Shown here: piece by piece, positions 1-9,149 of the stretch
How the letters are laid out: each line of letters opens with the position of its first letter
Numbering within the stretch: the stretch's first letter is position 1
The notes under the pieces: generated by a model
The model's database searches: none
Told to the model about the DNA's origin: nothing
What the model saw: the letters and a program-made list of their open reading frames with translations, nothing else
NCBI RefSeq assembly: GCF_001269925.1
Contig: NZ_LHVO01000018.1
Location: 124,001-188,000, forward strand
Length of the DNA: 64,000 nucleotides
Direction of reading: 5' to 3'
Origin: Pseudomonas sp. MIACH
GTDB taxonomy: Bacteria; Pseudomonadota; Gammaproteobacteria; Pseudomonadales; Pseudomonadaceae
Program-made: the position numbers and the translations under genes

Positions 1-85
1 TAACAGATGGGATATTGGCGTATTATCCCGTGTCATTAGCGTCTGTAACGCTTGTACCTCTGCCAGCAGTACGAATAGGCCTCCC

Positions 86-1018
86 ATGAGCGATCTGGAT
101 CGTTACCTCAACGCCGCCACCCGCGACAACACGCGCCGTAGCTACCGTGCGGCCATCGAACACTTCGAAGTCAGTTGGGGCGGATTTCTGCCGGCTACCA
201 GCGACAGCGTGGCGCGCTACCTGGTGGCGCATGCGGGCGTGCTGGCGGTCAACACTCTGAAGCTGCGGCTCTCCGCCTTGGCGCAATGGCATACCAGCCA
301 GGGCTTTCCCGACCCGACGAAAGCGCCGGTGGTGCGCAAGGTGCTTAAAGGGATTCGAGCGGTGCACCCGGCGCAGGAGAAACAGGCCGAGCCGTTGCAG
401 CTCAAGCATCTGGAGCAGGTCGTGGCTTCCCTTGAAACGGAAGCGCGCGAGGCAGGCGAGGCGCAGGACTCACCCCGATTGCTGCGCGCCAAGCGTGACA
501 CCGCACTGATCCTGCTGGGCTTCTGGCGCGGTTTTCGTAGTGATGAACTGTGTCGATTAAGCGTCGAGCACGTGCAAGCCACGCCCGGTGCCGGCATCAG
601 CCTGTACCTGCCGCGCAGCAAAAGTGACCGCGATAACCTCGGCAAGACCTATCACACCCCGGCACTGCTACGCCTGTGTCCGGTGCAGGCCTACAGCGAA
701 TGGCTCAGCGCGTCGGCCCTGGTGCGCGGTCCGGTATTCCGGGGCATTGATCGCTGGGGCAACCTGGGCGAGGAGGGCTTGCACCCCAACAGCGTGATCC
801 CGCTGCTGCGCCAGGCGCTTGAACGTGCCGGCATCGCAGCCGAGCAATACACCAGCCACTCGTTGCGCCGGGGCTTTGCCACCTGGGCCCATCGCAGCGG
901 CTGGGACTTGAAGTCGTTGATGAGTTACGTCGGCTGGAGCGACATGAAATCCGCCATGCGCTATGTTGAAGCGACGCCCTTTCTCGGCATGACATTGGCC
1001 ACTCAACCGCTGCTTTGA
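86..1018 (+). CDS. Tyrosine recombinase (phage-integrase family)
   Basis: 310 residues, full length for an XerC/D-like site-specific recombinase that cuts and rejoins DNA through a covalent 3'-phosphotyrosine. The N-terminal part (about 1-100) looks like a SAM-like core-binding domain (TRRSYRAAIEHFEVSW). The C-terminal part carries the catalytic set: Arg in the GFWRGFRSDEL segment, H-S-L-R-R-G-F near residue 258, and the probable nucleophile in AMRYVEA near 293. An AGG lies just before the ATG. No excisionase or phage genes lie beside it, so it is a lone integrase. It could be a remnant of a mobile element or a resident recombinase. Its substrate is unknown. Confidence 0.85.
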   Translation: MSDLDRYLNAATRDNTRRSYRAAIEHFEVSWGGFLPATSDSVARYLVAHAGVLAVNTLKLRLSALAQWHTSQGFPDPTKAPVVRKVLKGIRAVHPAQEKQAEPLQLKHLEQVVASLETEAREAGEAQDSPRLLRAKRDTALILLGFWRGFRSDELCRLSVEHVQATPGAGISLYLPRSKSDRDNLGKTYHTPALLRLCPVQAYSEWLSASALVRGPVFRGIDRWGNLGEEGLHPNSVIPLLRQALERAGIAAEQYTSHSLRRGFATWAHRSGWDLKSLMSYVGWSDMKSAMRYVEATPFLGMTLATQPLL

Positions 1019-1045
1019 GATTTCTTCTATTAATACCGTCACCTG

Positions 1046-1082
1046 ATAGGGAAAACCAATCGTCAGCATCAGGTTTGCCAAT
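1046..1082 (+). promoter_or_regulatory. Candidate OxyR binding site upstream of ahpC
   Basis: Four tetranucleotides sit in the exact OxyR spacing: ATAG (1046-1049), seven bases, CAAT (1057-1060), seven bases, ATCA (1068-1071), seven bases, CAAT (1079-1082). The known consensus is ATAG-N7-CTAT-N7-ATAG-N7-CTAT. The first element is perfect and the other three are near matches. Its place about 70 bases before the ahpC start fits peroxide-induced activation. This is inference from spacing only. Confidence 0.5.
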
Positions 1083-1151
1083 GAGCCATCCGCCGAGAGA
1101 GTGGGTAGGATTCACCTCATCAACTTCTTAACCCCTGACGGAGAGTCAACG

Positions 1152-1715
1152 ATGCCTATCATCAACAGCCAAGTAAAACCGTTCAAAGCTACCGCATACA
1201 AAAACGGCAACTTCGTAGATGTGACCGACGCTGACCTGAAAGGCAAATGGTCCGTGGTGTTCTTCTACCCAGCCGACTTCACCTTCGTTTGCCCAACCGA
1301 GCTGGAAGACCTGGCTGACAACTACGCCGAATTCCAGAAACTGGGCGTCGAAATCTACAGCGTGTCCACCGACACCCACTTTGCCCACGCTGCCTGGCAC
1401 AACACTTCGCCAGCCATCGGCAAAATCCAGTACACCATGATCGGCGACCCAACCCTGACCATCTCCCGCAACTTCGACGTGCTGATCGAAGAAGCTGGCC
1501 TGGCTGACCGCGGTACCTTCGTGATCAACCCGGAAGGTCAGATCAAGATCGTTGAACTGAACGACGGCGGTGTTGGCCGTGACGCTTCCGAGCTGCTGCG
1601 CAAAATCAAGGCCGCTCAATACGTGGCTGCCCACCCAGGCGAAGTCTGCCCAGCCAAGTGGAAAGAAGGCGAGGCCACTCTGGCTCCGTCCCTGGACCTG
1701 GTCGGCAAGATCTAA
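1152..1715 (+). CDS. ahpC: Alkyl hydroperoxide reductase subunit C (typical 2-Cys peroxiredoxin)
   Basis: 187 residues, the normal AhpC length. It reduces H2O2, organic peroxides and peroxynitrite in the cytoplasm and is recycled by AhpF. The peroxidatic Cys47 lies in [12 protein letters not shown] and the resolving Cys166 in GEVCPAKW. An in-frame GTG 51 bases upstream (1101) would add 17 residues unlike the family. The ATG at 1152 has GGAG about 8 bases before it and gives the family N-terminus [11 protein letters not shown]. It is followed by a hairpin terminator and then ahpF, and preceded by an OxyR-like site. The codons are strongly biased to those of highly expressed genes. Confidence 0.97.
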   Translation: MPIINSQVKPFKATAYKNGNFVDVTDADLKGKWSVVFFYPADFTFVCPTELEDLADNYAEFQKLGVEIYSVSTDTHFAHAAWHNTSPAIGKIQYTMIGDPTLTISRNFDVLIEEAGLADRGTFVINPEGQIKIVELNDGGVGRDASELLRKIKAAQYVAAHPGEVCPAKWKEGEATLAPSLDLVGKI

Positions 1716-1777
1716 GTCTGTGAAGACGTATCAAGGGCGGAACTCCGCACTTAAGTAAGCTGCATCCGCCCTCAAAA

Positions 1778-1809
1778 CGCCCGGGCGAGAGTCGCTCGGG
1801 CGTTTTTTT
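1778..1809 (+). terminator. Rho-independent terminator after ahpC
   Basis: CGCCCGGGCGA and TCGCTCGGGCG form an 11-base stem with one G-T type mismatch around a GAG loop, followed by a run of seven T. It separates ahpC from ahpF, so ahpF is probably made from partial read-through or its own promoter. Confidence 0.85.
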
Positions 1810-1845
1810 GTCTGCAATAAACCGAATTAATAGGAAATCGCCCGT

Positions 1846-3411
1846 ATGTTGGACGCCAATCTTAAAGCTCAGTTGAAGTCATACCTGGAACGGGTCACCC
1901 AGCCGATCGAGATCGTCGCCTCCCTCGACGACGGCGCGAAATCCCAGGAAATGCTTGCCCTTTTGCAGGACGTAACCAGCCTCACCACGCTGATTACCCT
2001 GAAGACCGATGGCGATGATGCGCGCAAGCCATCGTTCTCCATCAACCGCCCGGGTGCCGATATCAGCCTGCGTTTCGCCGGCATCCCCATGGGCCATGAA
2101 TTCACTTCGTTGGTGCTGGCCCTGCTGCAAGTCGGTGGCCACCCGTCGAAGGCCAGTGTCGAAGTGATTGAACAGATCCGCGCTCTTAAAGGCGAGTTCA
2201 GCTTCGAGACGTACTTCTCGCTGTCCTGCCAGAACTGCCCCGACGTGGTCCAGGCGCTGAACCTGATGGCCGTGCTCAACCCGAACATCCGCCACGTCGC
2301 TATCGACGGCGCGTTGTTCCAGGCTGAAGTCGACGAGCGCCAGATCATGGCAGTGCCGAGCGTCTACTTGAACGGTGTGAACTTCGGCCAGGGCCGTATG
2401 GGCCTGGAAGAGATCCTCGCCAAGCTCGACACCAGCGGGATTGAAAAAGCCGCCGAGAAAATCAGCGCCAAAGAGGCCTTCGATGTGCTCGTCGTCGGCG
2501 GTGGTCCAGCCGGTTCCGCAGCCGCCATCTACGCCGCACGTAAAGGTATTCGCACCGGTGTTGCCGCCGAACGCTTTGGCGGCCAGGTGCTGGACACCAT
2601 GTCCATCGAGAACTTTATCTCGGTACAGGAAACCGAAGGGCCGAAACTGGCCAGCGCCCTGGAAGCCCATGTGCGTCAGTACGACGTGGACATCATGAAT
2701 CTGCAGCGCGCCAGCAGCCTGATCCCAGCGAAGAATCCCGGTGACCTGCACGAAATTCGCTTTGAAAGCGGTGCGACCCTCAAGTCCAAGACTGTGATCC
2801 TGGCCACTGGCGCCCGCTGGCGCGAAATGGGTGTGCCGGGCGAGCAGGAATACAAGGCCAAGGGCGTGTGCTTCTGCCCGCACTGCGACGGGCCGCTGTT
2901 CAAGGGCAAGCGTGTGGCGGTGATCGGCGGCGGTAACTCCGGCGTTGAAGCGGCCATCGACCTGGCCGGGATCGTCAGCCACGTGACCTTGCTGGAGTTC
3001 GACAGCAAGCTGCGCGCTGATGCGGTATTGCAGCGCAAGCTGTACAGCCTGCCTAACGTTGACGTGATCACCAGCGCGCTGACCAGTGAAGTCAAAGGCG
3101 ATGGCCAGAAAGTCACCGGCCTGGCCTATAAGGACCGCGATACCGGCGAGTTCAAGACCATCGACCTGGAAGGTATCTTTGTACAGATCGGCTTGCTGCC
3201 CAACACCGACTGGCTCAAGGGTACTGTGGAGTTGACCCCGCGTGGCGAGATCATTGTCGATGCCCGTGGCGAGACTTCACTGCCAGGTGTGTTCGCCGCT
3301 GGTGACGTGACGACCGTGCCGTACAAGCAGATCGTGATCGCAGTAGGCGAGGGCGCCAAGGCTTCCCTGAGTGCTTTTGATCACCTGATCCGTACCTCCG
3401 CCCCGGCGTAA
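1846..3411 (+). CDS. ahpF: Alkyl hydroperoxide reductase subunit F (NADH-dependent flavoprotein)
   Basis: 521 residues, standard for AhpF. It passes electrons from NADH through FAD and two disulfide centres to AhpC. The N-terminal tandem thioredoxin-fold domain ends with the C128-Q-N-C131 centre ([11 protein letters not shown]). The thioredoxin-reductase-like body has an FAD site [10 protein letters not shown] near 218, the second redox centre C344-P-H-C347, an NADH-binding [10 protein letters not shown] near 365, and a C-terminal FAD motif [11 protein letters not shown]. It lies 130 bases after ahpC behind a terminator, the usual ahpCF layout. Confidence 0.97.
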   Translation: MLDANLKAQLKSYLERVTQPIEIVASLDDGAKSQEMLALLQDVTSLTTLITLKTDGDDARKPSFSINRPGADISLRFAGIPMGHEFTSLVLALLQVGGHPSKASVEVIEQIRALKGEFSFETYFSLSCQNCPDVVQALNLMAVLNPNIRHVAIDGALFQAEVDERQIMAVPSVYLNGVNFGQGRMGLEEILAKLDTSGIEKAAEKISAKEAFDVLVVGGGPAGSAAAIYAARKGIRTGVAAERFGGQVLDTMSIENFISVQETEGPKLASALEAHVRQYDVDIMNLQRASSLIPAKNPGDLHEIRFESGATLKSKTVILATGARWREMGVPGEQEYKAKGVCFCPHCDGPLFKGKRVAVIGGGNSGVEAAIDLAGIVSHVTLLEFDSKLRADAVLQRKLYSLPNVDVITSALTSEVKGDGQKVTGLAYKDRDTGEFKTIDLEGIFVQIGLLPNTDWLKGTVELTPRGEIIVDARGETSLPGVFAAGDVTTVPYKQIVIAVGEGAKASLSAFDHLIRTSAPA

Positions 3412-3433
3412 ATACTGGCCCGCAAATGAAAAA

Positions 3434-3459
3434 CCCCATGAGTGATCATGGGTTTTTTT
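3434..3459. terminator. Bidirectional terminator between ahpF and gloA
   Basis: The CCCATGA/TCATGGG stem is flanked by an A run on the left and seven T on the right. It can stop transcription of both convergent genes. Confidence 0.75.
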
Positions 3460-3474
3460 GTTGTGCGCTAAACC

Positions 3475-3996
3475 TTACAGCGGCGCTGGCTGGATGATCT
3501 CTACCCAGTACGCATCCGGGTCCTTGATGAACGCCAGGCTTTTCATGCGGCCATCGGTCAGGCGTTTCTGGAAGTCGCAGCCCAGGGCTTCGAAGCGTTC
3601 GCACGCGGCGACGATATCGGGCACCGAGATGCAGATATGACCGAAGCCGCGTGGGTCGGTGTTGCCGTTGTGGTAGGCGAAGTCGGCATCGTTTTCGGTG
3701 CCATGGTTGTGAGTCAGTTCCAGGATGCCTGGGATCGACTTCATCCATTGGGTGCGCGCGGCGGCGTCGGCCGGGATCTGGGATTTGTCCACCAGGGCCA
3801 GGAAGTACAGGCTGAATTCGGCTTCCGGGAAGTCGCGCTTTTCAACCAGGGAAAAACCCAGGACGCGGGTGTAGAAATCCAGGGACTTGGTGATGTCCTT
3901 GACCCGCAGCATGGTGTGGTTAAACACGAAGTTCGAGGTGGCGGTGTCAGGTTGGGCGGTAACGCCCGGGAAGGTGTTCAGTTCGTGCAGGCTCAT
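3475..3996 (-). CDS. gloA: Lactoylglutathione lyase (glyoxalase I)
   Basis: 173 residues. It isomerises the methylglyoxal-glutathione hemithioacetal to S-D-lactoylglutathione. This is the single-domain vicinal-oxygen-chelate fold with candidate metal ligands in FVFNHTMLRV (His), GILELTHNHG (Glu), GFGHICISVPD (His) and AYWVEIIQP (Glu). The length is that of the longer proteobacterial and eukaryote-like GloA. The start at 3996 has GGAGGG immediately upstream. The frame stays open well upstream (to 4599), but that part is not glyoxalase-like and overlaps the divergent gene region. Confidence 0.95.
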   Translation of the reverse strand: MSLHELNTFPGVTAQPDTATSNFVFNHTMLRVKDITKSLDFYTRVLGFSLVEKRDFPEAEFSLYFLALVDKSQIPADAAARTQWMKSIPGILELTHNHGTENDADFAYHNGNTDPRGFGHICISVPDIVAACERFEALGCDFQKRLTDGRMKSLAFIKDPDAYWVEIIQPAPL

Positions 3997-4194
3997 GGGC
4001 CCTCCAGAAAAAATGGGGCAAACGCGGCTCCAGGTGAGAGGAGCGTTCCCTTGGCTTGCGGCTGGCGTCCGTGCAGCCGGACCATGATACGCAAGGCTCG
4101 CCTGCTGCGCCAAATGAAAAAGCTCACGCGGCGCTTGCGAGCGGCAGGTGGCGGGGCTCACACTTTGTCGCTTGAACCTTGGGTGTCTTTTGCA

Positions 4195-4731
4195 ATGATC
4201 GAATCTCGTACAGCACTGCTGGGTGCTCTGTGTTTGTTGTTGGTCAGCCCCATTGTGTGGGCGGGCGACCCGGAAATTCATTGGCCCAGCGGCTGGCAAG
4301 TCGAGGAGGTGATGCCCGACGGGCAAGCGCCAGTGACGCCGCAGCCGGTTTCGCGCCAGCGTGCAATCAAGAACGATGAAAATGGCAACACCCTGATGGT
4401 CATGGAGTTGACGGGCACGCCTATCGCGACGGGGCATAACGTTAATCTTCAGGGCGTATTGCTGGAGATGCGCAAGTCCATCCAGAAAGATTTTGCCCGG
4501 GGCGGTTACCAAAGTGTATGCAGCAAGATGCACCCGACAACATTGAGTCGTCTTGAGGCCGTGGAAACTACCTGTGTGATTACCGAGAACGGCCGGCACG
4601 TGCTTTCACAAACATTGGTGGGGGCTGTTGATAGCGATAAGGCGTATGTCTTTTCATACGCGGGTCAAGCCGACGCTTACGAAGCCAGCAAGGATGAAGT
4701 CAGTTCGGTGCGCGACAGCCTCAAACTTTAA
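4195..4731 (+). CDS. Small secreted protein of unknown function (DUF4946-like)
   Basis: 178 residues. An N-terminal signal peptide (TALLGALCLLLVSPIVWAG) predicts export. The mature part has WPSGWQVEEV near the start, a QRAIKNDENGNTLMVMELT block, and two cysteines (YQSVCSKM, VETTCVIT) that may pair in the periplasm. From memory it resembles the DUF4946 family found in Pseudomonas. No enzymatic motif is seen. It is convergent with mvaU and shares a terminator with it. The upstream in-frame extension overlaps gloA antisense and is not used. Confidence 0.75.
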   Translation: MIESRTALLGALCLLLVSPIVWAGDPEIHWPSGWQVEEVMPDGQAPVTPQPVSRQRAIKNDENGNTLMVMELTGTPIATGHNVNLQGVLLEMRKSIQKDFARGGYQSVCSKMHPTTLSRLEAVETTCVITENGRHVLSQTLVGAVDSDKAYVFSYAGQADAYEASKDEVSSVRDSLKL

Positions 4732-4802
4732 GTGCGTCTTGCCTGTCGATTTTGAACAAAATGAAATGTTATTTAAGTTCAGTTTCGAACCCTTGAATAA
4801 AA

Positions 4803-4829
4803 AGCCCCGCATGTGCGGGGCTCTTTTTT
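4803..4829. terminator. Bidirectional terminator between the secreted protein gene and mvaU
   Basis: AGCCCCGCA-TG-TGCGGGGCT is a perfect 9-base stem with an A run on the left and a T run on the right, between convergent genes. Confidence 0.9.
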
Positions 4830-4841
4830 AGTGCGCTGTGA

Positions 4842-5207
4842 TCAGCCGCGAAGCCAGGAATCTACAGTGGCAGCGCCGTACTGTTCTTTCCACGCTTTGA
4901 GGCCACGATGGTTGCCACCCTTGGTTTCGATCAGCTCGCCGGTATGTGGGTTGTGATACACCTTGATCACCCGCGCGCGGCGCTGTTTGGGGGCGCTGGC
5001 GGTAGCGGCGCTGGTCTTGCCCGGGTTTGGATCAAGGATCAGGATAATGTCACGCAGGCCTTTGCCGTAGGTTTTCATCAGCCCTTGAAGCTTTTCTTCA
5101 AATTCGATTTCTTTTTTCAGGCCGGCGTCGTTCTTCAGGGATTCCAGCTGGGCCAGCTGCTCTTGAAGGGCTTTTTCTGCTGCGCGAAATTCGGCGAGTC
5201 TGGACAA
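4842..5207 (-). CDS. mvaU: MvaT/MvaU-family H-NS-like nucleoid protein, TTG start
   Basis: 121 residues starting MSRLAEFRAAEKALQEQL. These proteins bind AT-rich DNA, silence acquired genes and bridge DNA. The N-terminal half is a coiled-coil oligomerisation region (about 1-60, KKEIEFEEKLQGLM). The C-terminal DNA-binding part carries the conserved NPHTGELIETKGGNH block, in which R, G and N residues form the known 'AT-pincer'. The start is TTG at 5207 with TTGGAG eight bases upstream. An ATG exists at 5243 in frame, but its 12 extra residues are foreign to the family. It matches MvaU more than MvaT in its N-terminus. Confidence 0.92.
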   Translation of the reverse strand: MSRLAEFRAAEKALQEQLAQLESLKNDAGLKKEIEFEEKLQGLMKTYGKGLRDIILILDPNPGKTSAATASAPKQRRARVIKVYHNPHTGELIETKGGNHRGLKAWKEQYGAATVDSWLRG

Positions 5208-5405
5208 AATCTGTACTCCAATAGTGTAGTTGGCTGATATCAACTGCAGACAAAGCTATAAGCCAATAGCGTTAAGGCGACTCACAGAAGAAGTCGTCCT
5301 GCGAGTTCTGCACAGGCCAGAAAAATTGTAGTAGTTAATCCGCTACGAGTAAATCAAGTCTTTTGTCTTATTAACATTATTTCAACCCTGCAAGTGCGTG
5401 GCTAT

Positions 5406-6947
5406 TCAATGGCTGGCCAGGGTCTTAATGAATTCATCGCAGGGTAGTGGCCTTCCAAACAGGTAACCCTGGAGGAAATCCACACCATGAGCGGCCAGGT
5501 ATTCACACTGTTCGGCGGTCTCCACGCCTTCTGCAACGACGCCCAGGTCCAGCTTGCCGGAGAGTTCGATGATGCTGTCCAGAATATGCCTCGATAGTGC
5601 ATCTGCACCGATCATGGCGACAAAACTCTGGTCGATCTTCAAGTAGTCAACATTGAAGTTACGCAAGTAACCCAGACTGGAGTGGCCGGTACCAAAGTCA
5701 TCGATAGCGATCATCACGCCCAGTGCATGCAACGCATCGAAGAGTCTGCGGGTGATATCGGTGGGCTCGATCAGCTCGCGCTCGGTCAGTTCCAGCACCA
5801 AGGTCACCTGGCCTGGCGCGAAGGCGGCGAGGAATTCACGGCAGTCCTCCACCAGCGCAAGGTCGTGGCAATGGCGTGCAGTGATATTCACACCGATATG
5901 GAACCCAGGGCTGAACCGTGTTGCATGGGGCGCCAGCTGTGCTGCGGTCTGGCGCAGCAGGGCGCGGGTCATCGGCACGATCAGGCCGGAGTGTTCCGCC
6001 AGCGGGATAAACAGGTCGGGCCGGACCAAGCCTTCCTTGGGATGCTGCCAGCGCATCAGCACTTCGCAGCCGGCCCATTCGCGGGTATCACCGCGAACCA
6101 CCGGCTGAAAGTACGGGATGAACTCATTGGCGCCCAGCGCCCGTTGCAGCTCATGGGTGGGGGCAGAGGAACGCTTTTGCAGCCAGTGCGCAAACAAGCC
6201 CGCGAGTACGCCAAAGAACACCACCAGGCTGAACAGGGCGGGGTAGCGAGCCTGCATATAGCGCCACACTTCCCCGGCCGGCATGCCGGCGTCGACGCTG
6301 TAGGGGTAGCGCTCGGACGCCAGATGATGATGGGCCACGGCAAATACCGGGACTGCGGTCTCGTGCACTTTGCCATCGGCGCCGAGCCAGTGCGGTCCCA
6401 CTTGCAGTACAAGCTGCGCATAGCGGCTGATCAGGCGCAGGGCGTTGGTCAGGTGATAGCCGTCAATCGAGGCAAACGCGGCTTTGTCGCCTTCGACCAA
6501 TCGGTACACCAACAACGCGGTATCCGGCGTAACCGGATTGCCGCTCATCAACCACAGGCGCCCATCGACGTAGTCATCCGGGTTCACCGGCGATTCGTAA
6601 TTGCTGCCAAACAGCGAGCTGCAATAAATGTTTTTCTGCCAGGATAAAATCGTCGCCCGCACAAACGGCCGGCGCGTGACTTGCTCACGCAGCGCCAGTT
6701 GCGCGGCACTGTCACACGGTTGTCCGGCCAGTGGCAGCAAGGCCTGGGCGGCGAGGGCGGTATTGTCGAGCATCAGGTCGAATTGACGTACGGCTTCCTG
6801 GGCGGTTTGCGCCGTGCTTTGTTCAAGGGTGCGCTCGGCTTGCCAATACAGGATGACCACGCCCAGCAGGATCGGCAGCAACCCTGACAGCACACTGATC
6901 GAGTAACGGGTGAAGGGCTTTCGCGGGCCTTTGACGGTGAAGGGCAT
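5406..6947 (-). CDS. CSS-motif EAL-domain cyclic-di-GMP phosphodiesterase
   Basis: 513 residues in the inner membrane. Transmembrane helix 1 is at about 15-37, followed by a periplasmic CSS domain with C78 and the C109-S-S motif, whose disulfide is known in this family to hold the enzyme inactive. A second helix lies near 238-256. The C-terminal EAL domain follows from about 270. It has a variant signature E-V-L, NITARH, LELTER, the DDFGTGHSSLGYL loop, LKIDQ and AEGVET, so all main catalytic carboxylates and the Lys are present and activity is likely. Predicted role: lowering c-di-GMP in response to periplasmic redox. The neighbours do not define a target. Confidence 0.92.
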   Translation of the reverse strand: MPFTVKGPRKPFTRYSISVLSGLLPILLGVVILYWQAERTLEQSTAQTAQEAVRQFDLMLDNTALAAQALLPLAGQPCDSAAQLALREQVTRRPFVRATILSWQKNIYCSSLFGSNYESPVNPDDYVDGRLWLMSGNPVTPDTALLVYRLVEGDKAAFASIDGYHLTNALRLISRYAQLVLQVGPHWLGADGKVHETAVPVFAVAHHHLASERYPYSVDAGMPAGEVWRYMQARYPALFSLVVFFGVLAGLFAHWLQKRSSAPTHELQRALGANEFIPYFQPVVRGDTREWAGCEVLMRWQHPKEGLVRPDLFIPLAEHSGLIVPMTRALLRQTAAQLAPHATRFSPGFHIGVNITARHCHDLALVEDCREFLAAFAPGQVTLVLELTERELIEPTDITRRLFDALHALGVMIAIDDFGTGHSSLGYLRNFNVDYLKIDQSFVAMIGADALSRHILDSIIELSGKLDLGVVAEGVETAEQCEYLAAHGVDFLQGYLFGRPLPCDEFIKTLASH

Positions 6948-6991
6948 GAGTTCCAGGCCGTTTTGCGCAGAGGGGTTGACCGGCAGGCCGG

Positions 6992-7903
6992 TCAGGAATG
7001 CTTCGATGATAGATGGCCCGGTTGAAATTTGCTCGCCTTACCCAGGCTTTGCGCAATCTCGATAAACGCCAGGGTGGCCGGTGACGACTGCCGGCGATCA
7101 AGCACCGCCAGGCCAATCTGGCGCGGGACTCGGGGTGAAAGCGCTCGCCTCACATAGCGCGAGTCCTGTGCCTGGGGCAGCGACGCTTCGGCGACGATGC
7201 TCAGGCCGTCCCCGCGGCTGACCGCTTCCAGGGTGCTCAGCAGTTGCGCGCAGCGGTAACGGACCTTTGGCCGCAGTTGGCTGGCGTCGAACAGGCGGGT
7301 GACCAACTCCGAGGAGCCGGCTTCGGTCAGGATAAAGGCATCGCCACACAGGTCCTCCAAGGCCAGTGTGTCCCGCGCAGCCAATGGATGATCTGCGGGC
7401 AGCAGCGCCACCATCTGGTCCTCGAACAAGTCAAAGGTGTCAAAGCGCTCCTGTTCCAGCACCACAAAGCCCACATCGATCCGTCGCTCATCCAGCCACT
7501 GCAGCACCTGGCGGTCGGGGCCTTCGTCCACATGCACCTCAATCCCTGGATGCGCGGCGCGAAATTCGCTGAGGATGGCGGGCAGCAGGCGAATCGACGC
7601 GGTTGGTCCGAATGAGCCGATGCGCAACGTACCGCGCCTCATGCCGCGCGCATCGGCTGCCTCCTGTTGCAGGGTATTGGCCAGGCCAAGCATGGCACGC
7701 GCACGTCCCAGTAATTGCTGGCCGATGTCGCTCGGTTCTACCAGCGACTGGTGGCGCCGAAACAACTCCACACCCAGTTCCTGCTCCAAGGCCTTGATGG
7801 CATGGGATACCGCCGATTGGCTGATACCCAAGCGGTGGGCCGCACTGGTGAAACCTTGCAACTCGGCAACCAATGAAAAGATTTCCAATTGGGTCAGGGT
7901 CAT
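6992..7903 (-). CDS. LysR-family transcriptional regulator
   Basis: 303 residues. The N-terminal winged helix-turn-helix (FTSAAHRLGISQSAVSHAIKAL, about 18-39) is textbook LysR and is followed by a linker helix and a periplasmic-binding-like effector domain (TLRIGSFGPTASIRLLP onward). It is divergent from the EamA transporter gene with 77 bases between starts. This is the usual arrangement in which the LysR protein controls itself and the transporter. The effector is unknown. Confidence 0.93.
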   Translation of the reverse strand: MTLTQLEIFSLVAELQGFTSAAHRLGISQSAVSHAIKALEQELGVELFRRHQSLVEPSDIGQQLLGRARAMLGLANTLQQEAADARGMRRGTLRIGSFGPTASIRLLPAILSEFRAAHPGIEVHVDEGPDRQVLQWLDERRIDVGFVVLEQERFDTFDLFEDQMVALLPADHPLAARDTLALEDLCGDAFILTEAGSSELVTRLFDASQLRPKVRYRCAQLLSTLEAVSRGDGLSIVAEASLPQAQDSRYVRRALSPRVPRQIGLAVLDRRQSSPATLAFIEIAQSLGKASKFQPGHLSSKHS

Positions 7904-7980
7904 GAGTAAAAGCTCATTTTACGATGATCGGTTATTAGCTGAAGAATACGCGAATTCTCCCGTACCTTGAGCCCATCCTC

Positions 7981-8904
7981 ATGCGCCCTGCCTCTGATCG
8001 CCTGACTTATTGCAAACTCGCCGCCGTCACCATGATCTGGGGCGGCACCTTTGTCGCCGGTCGCTTCCTGGCCGATCACCTCAATCCGCTGCTGGCCGCC
8101 AGCCTGCGCTTTATCCTCGCCAGCCTGGCGTTGTTGCTGTTCATGGCCTGCGCGCGTATTCGCCTGGCACGCCCGAACCTTCGGCAGCTTGCGCAATTGG
8201 CGGTGCTGGGGTTCTTCGGGATCTTTTTCTACAACCTGTGCTTCTTCTACGGGTTGCAGTACATCAATGCGTCGCGGGCTTCGCTGATCGTCGCGTTGAA
8301 CCCGGCGGTGATCGGCCTGGCGAGCTGGCTGTTATTCAAGGAGCGGCTCAGCGGGATCAAGCTGCTGGGTATCCTGCTGTGCCTGGTCGGCGCCGGGACG
8401 GTCATTGTCAGCCGTAACCCGCAGTTGTTGCAGGCCACCGCCGATGCCTGGATCGGCGACCTACTGATCCTTGGCTGTGTGGCAGGGTGGGGCGTCTATT
8501 CGCTGTGTGCCCGTGGGCTCAACCAAAGCCTGGGGCCATTGCAGACGGTGACCTGGTCGGTGCTGTTGGGCACGTTGATGCTGACCATCAGCGCATGGGC
8601 CACGGCAAGCGTCAGCCTGGAAGCGCTTGGTCACATAGCGATGACCCAGTGGTTGAGCCTGGCCTACCTGGGCGTTTTGGGCTCGGCGCTGGCGTACATC
8701 GGTTACTACGACGGCATCCGGCGCATCGGCGCGACGCGCTCCGGCGTGTTTATCGCCCTCAACCCGCTGACCGCCGTGATCTGCGGTGCGCTGCTGCTGG
8801 GCGAGCAACTGACCGCGCCCATGCTGGTGGGCGGGGCCGTCATCCTGCTGGGCATCTACCTGTGCAACAAACCCCTTGCACAGGCCAGGGCAATGGGGAT
8901 TTGA
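7981..8904 (+). CDS. EamA/DMT-family transporter
   Basis: 307 residues with about ten hydrophobic helices in two EamA repeats (about 15-145 and 160-295). The motifs are AAVTMIWGGTFVAGR at the start, INASRASLIVALNP in repeat 1 and IGATRSGVFIALNPLTAVICG in repeat 2. It probably exports amino acids or other small metabolites across the inner membrane. The substrate cannot be read from sequence. It is divergent from the LysR gene and likely regulated by it. Confidence 0.9.
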   Translation: MRPASDRLTYCKLAAVTMIWGGTFVAGRFLADHLNPLLAASLRFILASLALLLFMACARIRLARPNLRQLAQLAVLGFFGIFFYNLCFFYGLQYINASRASLIVALNPAVIGLASWLLFKERLSGIKLLGILLCLVGAGTVIVSRNPQLLQATADAWIGDLLILGCVAGWGVYSLCARGLNQSLGPLQTVTWSVLLGTLMLTISAWATASVSLEALGHIAMTQWLSLAYLGVLGSALAYIGYYDGIRRIGATRSGVFIALNPLTAVICGALLLGEQLTAPMLVGGAVILLGIYLCNKPLAQARAMGI

Positions 8905-9149
8905 TAAGAGTACGGACAAATACAGTTACGCTGTGTAGAATCGATTTACGCATACAAGAATATGGACTTGCGCTCACGCAAGCCTCGGCCGTCAGAGACT
9001 GATGTAATCATGAAGCTACTCGGCTCCCCCCTCATCTTTGGTGACTTTCTCGCCCGCAGCGTGCGAGGCCTGTCTTGTGCGCCGCCGTTCGACCTCATCC
9101 TTGCGCGCAAATAACCACTTGCTACCCACAAGAATGATGAGGCACCGAC

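Noticed and set aside
1101..1151. Alternative GTG start for ahpC
   Set aside because: Adds 17 residues foreign to AhpC; ATG 1152 has a good ribosome site and the family N-terminus.
3997..4599. Long N-terminal extension of gloA
   Set aside because: The added part is not glyoxalase-like and a GGAGGG site marks the internal ATG at 3996.
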